Part shown: positions 24,042 through 32,235 of the stretch, piece by piece
Position numbering within the stretch: position 1 is the stretch's first letter
Layout of the letters: the number at the start of each line of letters is the position of its first letter
Assembly (NCBI RefSeq): GCF_900497595.1
Contig: NZ_UFQO01000005.1
Location: 62,001 to 126,000 of the forward strand
Source of the DNA: Treponema pectinovorum
GTDB taxonomy: Bacteria; Spirochaetota; Spirochaetia; Treponematales; Treponemataceae
DNA: 64,000 bases
Direction: 5' to 3'
Made by a program: the position numbers and the translations under genes
The notes under the pieces: model-generated
Seen by the model: the letters and a program-made list of their open reading frames with translations, nothing else
What the model was told of the DNA's origin: nothing
Database searches by the model: none

Positions 24042-24365
24042 ATGAATTTGTCAGAAAAAAAACAGACAAGAGAAGCCCTTGAATGTTTTATGGCTTCCGC
24101 CTTCAAAGCAAAAGGGTTGGAAAAAAGGCGTAATTATTCAAAAAAGATAACAGTCTCACAAGGGCTGTATATCAAATATCGCCTTAAGTGCATGGGCGTG
24201 ACAGGTTCTGACATCGCCTTTGAGGTGGGCTGTGCACATCAAGCTGTATACAACGTCCTTTCTGGAAAGAGCCACAGCAGGCGCATCGAAAGCGTGGTTG
24301 CTTCCAAACTGGGTTACCCAAGCTGGAACGCAATGGTACAGGAACTAAGACAGCAGGCCGCATAA
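24042..24365 (+). CDS. Ner-like HTH regulator of the early operon
   Basis: A 107-residue DNA-binding protein. An HTH is visible at about 52-75 (VTGSDIAFEVGCAHQAVYNVLSG), followed by RIESVVASKLGYPSWNAM, matching the Ner / SfsB-type arrangement in which a degenerate third helix is followed by a conserved LGY-P-SWN-like end. It is the first gene transcribed to the right, behind a strong AAAGGAGG site. In Mu, Ner represses both early and repressor promoters; the same is inferred here. Confidence 0.8.
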   Translation: MNLSEKKQTREALECFMASAFKAKGLEKRRNYSKKITVSQGLYIKYRLKCMGVTGSDIAFEVGCAHQAVYNVLSGKSHSRRIESVVASKLGYPSWNAMVQELRQQAA

Positions 24366-24385
24366 AAAGCGGAAGGAGGAAAACT

Positions 24386-24610
24386 ATGACTCGATATGAA
24401 GAGTTGATGAACAAAAAAGACGCTGCGGAAAAAAAAGGCTGGAAGGAAAAAGACCCTAGTCTTAGAAAGTTCTATGCGAACGCCGCGGAAGGATTTGAGT
24501 TAAAGGCAAAACGCCTTACCTACGAACAAGCCTGCATGGAAATAAAAAGCCGGGAAACGACACCAACTCATTTCTCGGCAGGAGGCGGCGACGACAAGCC
24601 AGCCGCTTAA
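24386..24610 (+). CDS. Small hypothetical early protein
   Basis: A 74-residue charged, helical protein (MTRYEELMNKKDAAEKKGWKE...) ending in a flexible Gly/Asp-rich tail. It sits between ner and gam, 20 bases after ner, behind GGAGG. No family is recognised. Its position in the early operon suggests a minor role in replication or host takeover. Confidence 0.7.
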   Translation: MTRYEELMNKKDAAEKKGWKEKDPSLRKFYANAAEGFELKAKRLTYEQACMEIKSRETTPTHFSAGGGDDKPAA

Positions 24611-24679
24611 GTTTTAATAAAAACTGATACGAGTGTATCAAATTTTCATAAGACGTGCAAAGCACGAAGGAGAAAAACT

Positions 24680-25189
24680 ATGGCACGGTATAAGCCAACA
24701 ATGGACAAGCTGGAATCGTTGGAAGATGTAAATCTCGCGCTTCGAGACATCGGACTTGCAGAAAAAGAACTTTCTGTAATCGACACAGACGCAAACAAAC
24801 AGATTGCAGAAATCAAAACAAAAGCCGCCAAGGATGGAGAAAAACTCAGAGGACGCATCGCGGAACTATCGGCAAAAATTTCAGCATTCGCCGAATACAA
24901 CAAGCTCGAACTTTTTAAAGACAAAAAGACCGTCGACCTTTCGTTTGGAAGTTTCGGTTTCAGAAAATCTACAAAAATCAGCGTGAAAAAAACAACCGTA
25001 GAATTGCTAAAAAGGCTGGGGCTTCACAACTGCATACGCATAAAAGAAGAGGCGGATAAAGAAGTGATGGCGACCCTTGACGATGAGACCTTGTTGCAAG
25101 TCGATTCTGTGCGAAAAACCACAGACGACTTCTTCTGTGATGTAAACACAGAGGAAGTCAACAAGGATCTTCTAAAAGGTTCTCTGTAA
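24680..25189 (+). CDS. gam: Mu Gam-like host-nuclease inhibitor
   Basis: A 169-residue protein of the Mu Gam family, which binds double-stranded DNA ends like Ku and shields them from exonucleases. The N-terminal long helix (about 10-75, coiled coil) is followed by the compact region with VDLSFGSFGFRKSTKI and VELLKRLGLHNCIRIKEE, typical for Gam. It follows a GAAGGAG site and precedes the transposition genes, as expected. Length agrees with Mu Gam (about 174). Confidence 0.88.
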   Translation: MARYKPTMDKLESLEDVNLALRDIGLAEKELSVIDTDANKQIAEIKTKAAKDGEKLRGRIAELSAKISAFAEYNKLELFKDKKTVDLSFGSFGFRKSTKISVKKTTVELLKRLGLHNCIRIKEEADKEVMATLDDETLLQVDSVRKTTDDFFCDVNTEEVNKDLLKGSL

Positions 25190-25194
25190 AAAAG

Positions 25195-25227
25195 CAGGTT
25201 GAGCGTTCTGGATGTCAGCTCAACCTG
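25195..25227 (+). repeat. Strong stem-loop between gam and the next early gene
   Basis: CAGGTTGAGC (25,195-25,204) and GCTCAACCTG (25,218-25,227) form a perfect 10-bp stem with a 13-base loop. No T run follows, so it is not a standard terminator. It ends 6 bases before the AGGAG of the next gene, so it could protect or punctuate the mRNA, or modulate translation. Confidence 0.65.
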
Positions 25228-25245
25228 ACACAAGGAGATAAAAAA

Positions 25246-26034
25246 ATGAACGAACTTGTAACATCACGTGCCACACTTACCCCACAACAGGCGTTCCCAT
25301 TTCAGCAGGAGATAGACACCTGGACGTTGGAAGAAGCCGTAGTGCAGATAAAGCCAAAAGTCGAACAGCTAAAGACGGTAAGCCTGGAAGTTGCCCGCGC
25401 CCTTTTCATCGCTCACCAGGCACTAGCCCAGCGTGGCGGCGACAGGCGTAGCGAGGACGCGCAGACATCCGGCTTCTGCGATTTTCTTTCCCTGGTCGGG
25501 CTTTCAAAGAAAACCGCATACCTCTGGTTAAAACTCTATTCTCCGCAGGAAGACCGAGTGCGAGACCCAGAAGAACTAAGGCTGGAAAAGTCCGCAAATC
25601 CGCAGATAGCAGACGATGAGCGGGAATCAAGGCTCGCCCACGCAATGGCTACAGGAGAAAGGCTTGCAGGCTGGACGCAGATAGACGAGGCAGAATACAA
25701 GAGAAGAAAACAGAACGAACATTTTTCCGAAATGGCTCGAAAATGGGGAAGCAAAAAAATCAAGACAAACTGGAAGAACAACGACTATTTTTCAGACGCA
25801 ATGCGCAACGCAAAACAGTACGCAAGAATATCGTTCACGTCAAAAGAGCAGACACTGGCACAGTTCGAGATTTTCGAGCAGATTTCAGACTATCTTAAGA
25901 CCTTTGAAGATCCTTCCGAACGACTTACAGCCGCCTACAACCTTGGACTTCGAGTCAGGGAGGTCGTAAACGAGATGGCGGCTATGCAGTCTGAGCTAAA
26001 CAGTTTTGACACAGTCGAATACACAGGAGACTAG
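25246..26034 (+). CDS. Early protein with HTH, DUF3102-like
   Basis: A 262-residue protein directly upstream of the transposase (3-base gap). The region 55-105 (VARALFIAHQALAQRGGDRRSE, then LVGLSKKTAYLWLKLY) resembles DUF3102-type phage proteins, with a helix-turn-helix whose recognition helix is KKTAYLWL. The C-terminal part is helical and ends in an acidic segment. A DNA-binding role in transposition control or partition is plausible; the assignment is tentative. Confidence 0.6.
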   Translation: MNELVTSRATLTPQQAFPFQQEIDTWTLEEAVVQIKPKVEQLKTVSLEVARALFIAHQALAQRGGDRRSEDAQTSGFCDFLSLVGLSKKTAYLWLKLYSPQEDRVRDPEELRLEKSANPQIADDERESRLAHAMATGERLAGWTQIDEAEYKRRKQNEHFSEMARKWGSKKIKTNWKNNDYFSDAMRNAKQYARISFTSKEQTLAQFEIFEQISDYLKTFEDPSERLTAAYNLGLRVREVVNEMAAMQSELNSFDTVEYTGD

Positions 26035-26037
26035 TTC

Positions 26038-28041
26038 ATGAAGACATTCGTTCCGGTTGTAGACAAAAAATTCCCCCTAAGGAACGCCGTCTATGACGCA
26101 TTCAGAAAGCGTTCTCCTCTAATTTCAAAAGCGCAGGCTTATGATGATATTGCGAGGAAGTTCAACATCTCTGTTTCAACAGTCCAGCGGTATATCAAAA
26201 AAATAGAGACAGGGGCGGTTTTTGACCAGGTCGCAAAAAAACAGGGGCGCCACATATACGCCTGGGACGACGAGGCCTTAAGTTTTTTCAACAACTTCTA
26301 CCTAGTTGCAATCCAGCAAGTGGGAGGCTGCACAGTCCGAAACGCATACAACTGCACAAAAAACGAGGCTAAAAGGCAGGGATGGTCAATAGGCTCGGAG
26401 CAGAGCGCCTATGTGCACGCAAAAAAAATCAGTCCAGCTATGCTAATGCTCGCAAAAGGCGGCCAGCGCGCGCTTGACAATATGTTCTACATAAGCCGAG
26501 ACCTTTCAAAGCTAAAGCCGTTCCAGATGATAGTAGGAGACCAGCACATCTTCGACTTCTGGTGCATAGGACCAAACGGAAAGCAAATCCGCGCCGAATG
26601 CTACCTCTGGCTCGACATGGCAACCCGCCTTGTATACGGAGCGAGTTTCGACATCGCATACAACACCTACACAGTAACAAGAGCCTTGCGCATGGGAATA
26701 AAGCGATTCGGAAAATTTGAAAGCACTTACAACGACAACGGCTCAAGCGAAAAATCAAAACTCGCAGACCAGATAGTAGAGCGTCTCCAAAGCTACGGAG
26801 TAAAGTTCCTTGACGAAGCAGATTTGTACCACGCAGAAAATGGACGCTACATCGTGGAAGACACAGAGGGCTTGGTAGTAGATGTGGTGCCGACAAAAGC
26901 AGAATGGGAAAAAAAGCACCGAAGAATCTTTGCTCGCGTAAAAAACGCAAAGACAAAGCCAATAGAACGCTTCTTTTCAACCCTTGAACAGATACTGCTA
27001 GACATGTGCACACCAGGCAGGGTAAAAGGACTTGCAGTTTCCGCGCCAGAAGAAGAACAGGCAACCAGGCGCCTGGACTGGCAGAAAAAGAACGGCTACA
27101 TCCTCACTTACGACGATTTTATCCGCCAGGTTCTAAAGGCAATCGACATCTACGAAACGCGCGTTCACCAGACATTAGGCTGCACACCACGCGAAAGGCT
27201 TTCCGAATACAAAAAAGACGGATGGATTCCAACATTCATCGACCCCAGGGATGAATCATACCTGTTCATGGAAAGCACAACAAGAATCGTAAAAGGTGAC
27301 AGAATAGAACTCAACGGAATCGAATATGTGGGACCAGACCTCACACAGGAAATGGTTTTGCAAAACCGAGGAACACTCGTCGCATACAACCGCCACAAGA
27401 TAGAAATCCGCTACGACCCCGAAAACCTGGATCTTGGAGTTTTTGCGATAGAGCCCGGAACGAACAACGCAATCGCACTGCGCCCAGTCGAAAAAATCGA
27501 CATGCTCGACAGCGATTCAATGGTAAAGCAACTTGAATGGAAAAAACGCAATATGAAAGCCGTTCAGGAAGCGTTTCAGAAGGCGACCGAAAACAAAAAC
27601 ATCCGGCTTCTTTCAGAGCCAAATCGTTTTGAAGAACTTCACAAAGCCGAAGAACTTTCCCAAAACGCTCTTGAAAAAACAAGGCAGACAGAACACAAAA
27701 AGCCAGCCCTTGAGCTTCAAAAACCAGTCGTTCCAAGAAAAATTGAAACAAAAACGGAAGAAAGGGAAGTTCCTCTTTCACTAAATCGCAGGAAAGAAAT
27801 ATCGCAGGAAGACTTCTTGAAAGACCTTGCCAGCAGAATTGGAAACGAAAACGTCCTCAGGGCACACGGAAAGCCAGTCTTTTTGACCGACCGCGACCGC
27901 TATCAGTATCTTCTGAACCAGTTCTATTCTGGAGAAAGACTTTCGCGCGAGGACATGGACTTCAAGTTTGCATACGAAGCCAAAATGACCAAGGCAGAGG
28001 AAAACTATTTTGACTCGTATGTAAAGGGAAAATTCAACTAA
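26038..28041 (+). CDS. MuA-like DDE transposase
   Basis: A 667-residue transposase that would cut and join phage ends to target DNA. An N-terminal HTH (about 25-55, RSPLISKAQAYDDIARKFNI then VSTVQRYIKKI) binds the ends. The catalytic core carries Asp168 (IVGDQH), Asp233 (TYNDNG) and Glu310 (TKPIERFF), with the Mu-style W-LDMATR strand between. The Mu transposase C-terminal beta-barrel follows at about 430-500, and a helical tail probably contacts the MuB-like ATPase. The length matches MuA (663). Its gene begins 3 bases after the preceding one. Confidence 0.95.
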   Translation: MKTFVPVVDKKFPLRNAVYDAFRKRSPLISKAQAYDDIARKFNISVSTVQRYIKKIETGAVFDQVAKKQGRHIYAWDDEALSFFNNFYLVAIQQVGGCTVRNAYNCTKNEAKRQGWSIGSEQSAYVHAKKISPAMLMLAKGGQRALDNMFYISRDLSKLKPFQMIVGDQHIFDFWCIGPNGKQIRAECYLWLDMATRLVYGASFDIAYNTYTVTRALRMGIKRFGKFESTYNDNGSSEKSKLADQIVERLQSYGVKFLDEADLYHAENGRYIVEDTEGLVVDVVPTKAEWEKKHRRIFARVKNAKTKPIERFFSTLEQILLDMCTPGRVKGLAVSAPEEEQATRRLDWQKKNGYILTYDDFIRQVLKAIDIYETRVHQTLGCTPRERLSEYKKDGWIPTFIDPRDESYLFMESTTRIVKGDRIELNGIEYVGPDLTQEMVLQNRGTLVAYNRHKIEIRYDPENLDLGVFAIEPGTNNAIALRPVEKIDMLDSDSMVKQLEWKKRNMKAVQEAFQKATENKNIRLLSEPNRFEELHKAEELSQNALEKTRQTEHKKPALELQKPVVPRKIETKTEEREVPLSLNRRKEISQEDFLKDLASRIGNENVLRAHGKPVFLTDRDRYQYLLNQFYSGERLSREDMDFKFAYEAKMTKAEENYFDSYVKGKFN

Positions 28042-28067
28042 TAAAAAAAATCCACAAGGAGAAAACT

Positions 28068-28961
28068 ATGGAAAATCAGAATTTAAGGAATTGCATAGAA
28101 AACAATCGATTGTCAATGCAGGAAGCAGCCCGCCTAATCGGAGTAGACAAGTCTCAAGTTGTCAAAGTATGCACCAAAACTTACCCTAACTGGCAGGAAA
28201 AGGAAGTTGAGTTCATCGAAAAACTCAGACAGGCAGGCTACACAAACACTATACCACAAGGAATAAATATTGACACCGATGTGCTGGTGTTGACCCCAAG
28301 CGTTTCAAACTTCCAGGCACTTGCCGACGACCTTTCAAATCCCGATGGAACAATGTCATCATCAATAGGAATGGCAATAGGAACCGCCGAGCGAGGAAAA
28401 AGCCATTCATCCCACTGGTATGTACAGCAGAATCAAAATGCAGCATACGTCCTTTATGTGGACGGCTCAACAAAAGTCCAGCTCCTTAGAGACATCTGCG
28501 ACTCAATAGCCCACACCCGTCCTTACAGTTTCGGACACTGCCTTTCTACTTTGGAAGAAACCTGCAAATACAGTCGCCGCCTCATAATAATCGACGAGGC
28601 GGACAAACTCCCAGTCCAGCACCTGGAAATGCTTCGAGGAATAAACGAGCGCTGCAACCTTCCAATTTTGCTTGTGGGAGAAGAAGGGTTGAAGACAAAA
28701 ACAGACCGAGTGCCACGACTTCGTTCAAGAATCCGGCATCCTATAGTCTTGTTTGAACGCGCAATTCCAGTAGACATAATCGCCTACTATCACGAGGCGG
28801 CAGGAATAGACATAGACCGCGCAACCGCAGAAAAACTTTGCAAGCACGCAAACGGCGGCTTTAGGTCAATCGTAAATGACTCAATCGCAATTTCCAAGAT
28901 GTCAAAGGCATCTGGAATTAACACAATCACAGAAAACATGCTTGAAAAACTCATAGCATAA
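28068..28961 (+). CDS. MuB-like AAA+ transposition target ATPase
   Basis: A 297-residue ATPase. The N-terminal HTH (NRLSMQEAARLIGVDKSQVVKV, about 13-34) is like that of MuB, followed by Walker A at 105-112 (GTAERGKS) and Walker B at 172-177 (LIIIDE), with an arginine-rich sensor region (RVPRLRSRIRHP). It binds target DNA, delivers it to the transposase and gives target immunity. It follows the transposase by 26 bases behind AAGGAG. Confidence 0.93.
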   Translation: MENQNLRNCIENNRLSMQEAARLIGVDKSQVVKVCTKTYPNWQEKEVEFIEKLRQAGYTNTIPQGINIDTDVLVLTPSVSNFQALADDLSNPDGTMSSSIGMAIGTAERGKSHSSHWYVQQNQNAAYVLYVDGSTKVQLLRDICDSIAHTRPYSFGHCLSTLEETCKYSRRLIIIDEADKLPVQHLEMLRGINERCNLPILLVGEEGLKTKTDRVPRLRSRIRHPIVLFERAIPVDIIAYYHEAAGIDIDRATAEKLCKHANGGFRSIVNDSIAISKMSKASGINTITENMLEKLIA

Positions 28962-28970
28962 GGAGCTTAA

Positions 28971-29411
28971 ATGCCTGGAAAATCAAACAGAAATCGCTTA
29001 ATATCGCTGATTCACGCACAAAAAAAAGCCGCACATCTAAACGATGAAAACTATCGGACGATAGTCTACGGAGCGACAGGAAAACAAAGTTGCTCCGAAT
29101 GCGACATGACAGAACTCAAGACAATCTTTAACGACCTCAATTCAATCCTTGAAACTCAAAAGCAGAAACCCTTTAGATTCTTTCCAGCCAGACAGACAAC
29201 ACAAAAAGAAGCAGTTGTCGCAAGGGCAAAAAGAATACTCGGCGACGGGTGGGAATCAAGGGTAACACAATTTATTCAAACTAAGGTAAAAAAGCACAGT
29301 CTATCCTTTTGTACACAAAATGAACTAAGACAAGTTATGGGCTTTATATCGACAATCGAGCGAACGGAGAATAAAAAAAATGACGGAAAAACGAAATCCC
29401 TGGATAAATAA
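28971..29411 (+). CDS. gemA: GemA-like regulator (Mu gp16, DUF1018)
   Basis: A 146-residue protein with DUF1018 hallmarks: RNRLISLIHAQKKAAHLNDENYRTIVYGATGKQSCSECD in the first half and a C-terminal helical block around ELRQVMGFISTIER. In Mu, GemA modulates host gene expression and DNA supercoiling early in infection. It lies 9 bases after the MuB-like gene and overlaps the next small gene by 32 bases. Confidence 0.87.
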   Translation: MPGKSNRNRLISLIHAQKKAAHLNDENYRTIVYGATGKQSCSECDMTELKTIFNDLNSILETQKQKPFRFFPARQTTQKEAVVARAKRILGDGWESRVTQFIQTKVKKHSLSFCTQNELRQVMGFISTIERTENKKNDGKTKSLDK

Positions 29412-29538
29412 AAATTGTCCAGCCTGCACTAGATGCACACAAGAAAATTATTGTCGTTACTGCGGCGAAGAATGTAAAAAAATAATTTATTGCACAGGAT
29501 TTGTAAAAAAGGAAGAGAAAAATGAACGAACTATTTAA
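29380..29538 (+). CDS. Small cysteine-rich (zinc-ribbon-like) protein
   Basis: A 52-residue frame with ATG at 29,380 behind GGAG, overlapping the ends of gemA and the start of the next gene. Seven cysteines (13, 16, 19, 25, 28, 32, 38) form CPAC/CYRYC-style pairs; it looks like a zinc-binding knuckle. Mu encodes a small zinc-finger regulator, Com, but that lies beside mom at the far end, and no mom is seen here. Function is unknown; RNA or DNA binding is possible. Confidence 0.62.
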   Translation: MTEKRNPWINKNCPACTRCTQENYCRYCGEECKKIIYCTGFVKKEEKNERTI

Positions 29539-29851
29539 GGTTGCAGACTATCGACAGACTTTAAGTGACGAAGAAAAGAAACTTCTTCGCGATAAGATTT
29601 ACAAAAACGCATTGCTTGGAAAATTTATGTACGACACAAAAGAGGCGTCGGGCTTGCTGCATATCAGTTACGATGAAATTCAAACCCTGCTTTATTTTTA
29701 TCGGCTCGATTGCACAGTGATTAGAACAATAATAAGAATCCCCTGGTGGTCGCTTGTAGAATATTTAACAGACCCAGCAGAAGACTTGGAGAATGAATTG
29801 CAAAACTATCTCAATTCAATCCCTCTAAAACGCGATAATCGTGCAGCATAG
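29522..29851 (+). CDS. Hypothetical early protein with HTH-like segment
   Basis: A 109-residue helical protein. The stretch KEASGLLHISYDEIQTLLYFYRLDCTVI (about 40-67) reads like a MerR/excisionase-type helix-turn-helix, and the C-terminus is acidic then basic (DPAEDLENE, LKRDNRAA). It overlaps the upstream cysteine-rich gene by 17 bases, behind GGAAGAG. A regulatory role is inferred from context only. Confidence 0.65.
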   Translation: MNELFKVADYRQTLSDEEKKLLRDKIYKNALLGKFMYDTKEASGLLHISYDEIQTLLYFYRLDCTVIRTIIRIPWWSLVEYLTDPAEDLENELQNYLNSIPLKRDNRAA

Positions 29852-29891
29852 TACAGCCAGTAAGCAAATAACGCGATTTAGAGATGTTAAA

Positions 29892-30257
29892 ATGGCACAA
29901 AAAGAAGGTAAAAACATGCAAAACAGCATTATTCAGGAAAACTACATCGATGAAGAAGCAGCAAACCAGTATCTTAATGATTGCTATAAAGGCGTGGATT
30001 TGCTTCCTAATGTGCCAGAAAAACTCACAGTACAGACAATGGCATCAGTTCTCGACATATCAGAACCTACAGTTTCCAGAATGATTACTGCACAGGAAAT
30101 AAAACCATTCAAAAAGGATGTACTCAACTATATTCTAAAAAATATGCTGGTAAATCGTCCTATAATCGACACGCCAGAAGACAAAAAAGAGCCAGAAAAG
30201 TTTGCTCCAAAGCAACAAAAAAAATCAAAAACACCCCAGTTAGAACTACTTTTTTAA
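29892..30257 (+). CDS. HTH regulator, last gene of the early arm
   Basis: A protein of 121 residues from the ATG at 29,892 (an alternative ATG lies at 29,916; a GTG at 29,841 would overlap the previous gene). A helix-turn-helix is clear at about 48-70 (LTVQTMASVLDISEPTVSRMI), followed by a lysine-rich tail ending LELLF. As the last early gene it occupies the place where Mu-like phages encode a middle activator, but no Mor/C signature is seen. It could activate late transcription. Confidence 0.68.
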   Translation: MAQKEGKNMQNSIIQENYIDEEAANQYLNDCYKGVDLLPNVPEKLTVQTMASVLDISEPTVSRMITAQEIKPFKKDVLNYILKNMLVNRPIIDTPEDKKEPEKFAPKQQKKSKTPQLELLF

Positions 30258-30354
30258 CAAAAAAATGACCCAAAAAGCCCCATTTTATCCCAGATACCCC
30301 CACAAAAAAAATCATTTTTTCTTAGAATTTTTTACCAATTTTTTTTGCGATTGA
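30258..30354. other. Right terminal region of the prophage
   Basis: This is an AT-rich stretch with homopolymer runs between the last phage gene and resumed host coding sequence. It must hold the transposase-binding sites of this end and the 5-bp target duplication. A clear terminal CA before the host sequence cannot be pinned down; the last CA is at 30,335, but an in-frame TGA at 30,352 shows that bases before about 30,355 are not host coding. Confidence 0.6.
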
Positions 30355-30918
30355 TATTTTGTCGCCGCACTTACGGTTCTTTTGATGAGGGAAACTGGAG
30401 TTCAGATGAGTGAAAAAAGGCTCTTCAACGATTTTTTTTCAGCACTTTTTCACGACCTTCCAGAAGCGGTTACGAGGGATATAATTTCCCCTGTAAAACA
30501 GGCAACAGATGAACTTCCTCATATCGTAAAAAAGATTGAAGATGAAATCGTGCTTAGAGAACTTGTTCCTTTGATGGACGATTTTTATGTTGATGAAATA
30601 AGATATTTTACGAGCGACGAATTTTCAAACAGAATTAGAATCAAAGATGAGAACGGAAAGTTTCAAGTAAAACACGTTGACTGGCAGGAACTAAACGAAA
30701 AATATAATTCCAAAGAATACGACCCAGTCGACGGAAGGACTGTAAGGTTAGCAGACCACATGAGTGCGCTCATAGAAGCAGACTCTTCAATAAAATACGG
30801 AATTACCAGCGAACATCTTCTAAGCGGCAAAATCAATACTCTAAATTGTTATTCCAAAGGCGAAGTTGTAAACGGAATCGAAATCAGAAACCTTTTTGAA
30901 GATATAGTAAGCGAATAG
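30355..30918 (+). pseudogene. 3' fragment of host HD-domain hydrolase gene, cut by the prophage
   Basis: From 30,355 the frame reads YFVAALTVLLMRETG and continues into FFSALFHDLPEAVTRDI, the second half of an HD-type phosphohydrolase domain (YfbR/HD_3 style). The first metal-binding His of the HD superfamily should lie just before YFVAALT but is missing, and an in-frame TGA occurs at 30,352 in prophage DNA. The 5' half should lie beyond the left end of the prophage. A start at the TTG at 30,382 or ATG at 30,406 could give a fragment, but it would lack part of the metal site. Confidence 0.8.
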
Positions 30919-30974
30919 AATCGTAAAAATTTCTTCTCATCTACCTGTCATTTTATTCCGATAATACAAGAGGT

Positions 30975-31862
30975 ATGGAATCGTCATTTTGTAAAAATTT
31001 AAAAAAATTTATCTTATCTTTTTCTATGGTTTTTGGAGGATTTTTTATTTATGCTTCTCCTGTTCATATTGTAGAAAAAGGCGATACTCTTTATTCAATA
31101 AGTAAAAAATATGAAGTTTCTGTAAAAGAGCTTGCAAGTGTAAATAAAATTGAAGGAACCGATATAAAAATTGGACAAAAACTCGTAATTCCAGTTTTGC
31201 ATGATAAAAATGAAAAATCTCCTGTTCCTAACTCAAATAATTTATCATCCTATACAGTAAAAAAAGGCGACACTTGGTATGCAATTTCGAGACTTTATTC
31301 TGTAAGCGTAAATGAACTCTACAAATTGAACAATTCAAACGAAAGCGAAAGTTTAAAAATCGGGCAGAAGATAATCGTTCCGTTAAAGGAAAATAAAAAT
31401 ACTGTTGTTGCCTCTCAACCAGAAGTAAAAACTCCAAATTCGCAAGTTATAACGCCACCTTTAATAAAACCCGAAAATAATTTGCAACAAAATCGCAAAG
31501 GAGATTCCGACCTCGTCTGGCCAGTTGAAAAACCAGAAGTTACCTACATAAGCGGAAAAGTGAGCGGCGTTATTTTGAGTTCAAAAAAAGACGAAGTTGT
31601 AAAATCAATAAAATCTGGCACTGTGATGTTTAGCGGCTCGTACCGCGGTTTTGGAAATGTCGTATTCATTCAAAGTAAAACCGGCCACATCTATGCTTAC
31701 ACAGGGCTCGGAAAAGTTTTGGTCAGCAAAGGCGAATATATCGACTTTAAAACGGAAATTGGCAGGGCAGGCGTCGACAGTTATACCTCAAAAAATCAGA
31801 TAAGCCTGATGGTTTTTCAAAACGGGCTTCCCATTGATCCTGCAAAAGCGCCACGAGGTTAG
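30975..31862 (+). CDS. Secreted LysM-LysM protein with degenerate M23 domain (NlpD/EnvC-like)
   Basis: A 295-residue protein. It has an N-terminal signal segment (about 10-28), two LysM peptidoglycan-binding modules (VEKGDTLYSISKKYEVSV and VKKGDTWYAISRLYSVSV), a Pro/Asn-rich linker, and a C-terminal LytM/M23 fold (about 180-295). The M23 zinc ligands are lost: the usual G-H-x-x-x-Y-x-H-L reads GHIYAYTGL and the H-x-H pair reads QISLM. It therefore probably activates a cell-wall amidase during division rather than cutting the wall itself. The start follows AAGAGGT and lies downstream of the disrupted HD gene. Confidence 0.87.
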   Translation: MESSFCKNLKKFILSFSMVFGGFFIYASPVHIVEKGDTLYSISKKYEVSVKELASVNKIEGTDIKIGQKLVIPVLHDKNEKSPVPNSNNLSSYTVKKGDTWYAISRLYSVSVNELYKLNNSNESESLKIGQKIIVPLKENKNTVVASQPEVKTPNSQVITPPLIKPENNLQQNRKGDSDLVWPVEKPEVTYISGKVSGVILSSKKDEVVKSIKSGTVMFSGSYRGFGNVVFIQSKTGHIYAYTGLGKVLVSKGEYIDFKTEIGRAGVDSYTSKNQISLMVFQNGLPIDPAKAPRG

Positions 31863-32084
31863 TTTTTGCTTAGCCTAAAATAATTTTATGAATTTTATGG
31901 GCGGCTTTTTGCTCCACTTCGTTGCACAAAAACCGGGCTATACGAGGCTTCGGCTATCGCCTACGACCAAACGCAATCATTTTTTTAATTCTTTAAAATT
32001 TGCTCGCAGTAAAACTGCGTTTTTTTTCAAAGATTGCAAACCCGTTTCATTGCGTTTGTTTTCGCTTGCGCTCACCTCTCCTAC

Positions 32085-32146
32085 CCCTGCCGCTGTAAGC
32101 TCGCAGGTGGGGAGCGGGGCTACAATTAGACCCTGCCGCTCGTCGC
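32085..32146. repeat. GC-rich intergenic repeat, copy 1
   Basis: The repeat begins CCCTGCCGCTGTAAGCTCGC and ends CGTCGC. It contains two CCCTGCCGCT words and a CCTGC/GCAGG hairpin. It is nearly identical to copy 2 (32,236-32,298), with about four differences, and has the same orientation. Confidence 0.85.
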
Positions 32147-32235
32147 GCAGGACGTGCGACTTTACAATATATGTAGACAGTTTTGCAAAAACAGTCATTC
32201 AAATAAAATCACGGAGGATTTTATTTGAAAACTAT

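Larger units (their letters stand above)
1..30354. mobile_element. Mu-like transposable prophage, one end inside the window
   Basis: Seen: a MuA-like DDE transposase, MuB-like ATPase, Gam, GemA, Ner-like regulator and S24 repressor lie beside Mu-type gp27, gp28, gp29 and gpF homologues, followed by a lambda-like capsid and tail set. Early genes point right from 24 kb and late genes point left from 23 kb, with the repressor between. The right boundary is placed near 30,350 because host HD-hydrolase coding sequence resumes in frame at about 30,355. The exact terminal bases and the 5-bp target duplication cannot be fixed without the left end, which is outside the window. All major gene classes look intact, so the element could be functional. 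Confidence 0.93.

Noticed and set aside
26438-27064. 208-codon minus-strand frame opposite the transposase
   Set aside because: Leu/Arg/Cys-rich shadow of the transposase; no start signal.
29380-29538. Interpretation of the small Cys-rich protein as Mu Com with a mom DNA-modification gene
   Set aside because: No mom-like gene lies beside it and the position differs from Mu, so the zinc-knuckle description is kept without the name.
30382-30918. Intact short HD-domain gene starting at a TTG
   Set aside because: In-frame family-like sequence continues upstream of the TTG and stops exactly at prophage DNA, so truncation is the simpler reading.
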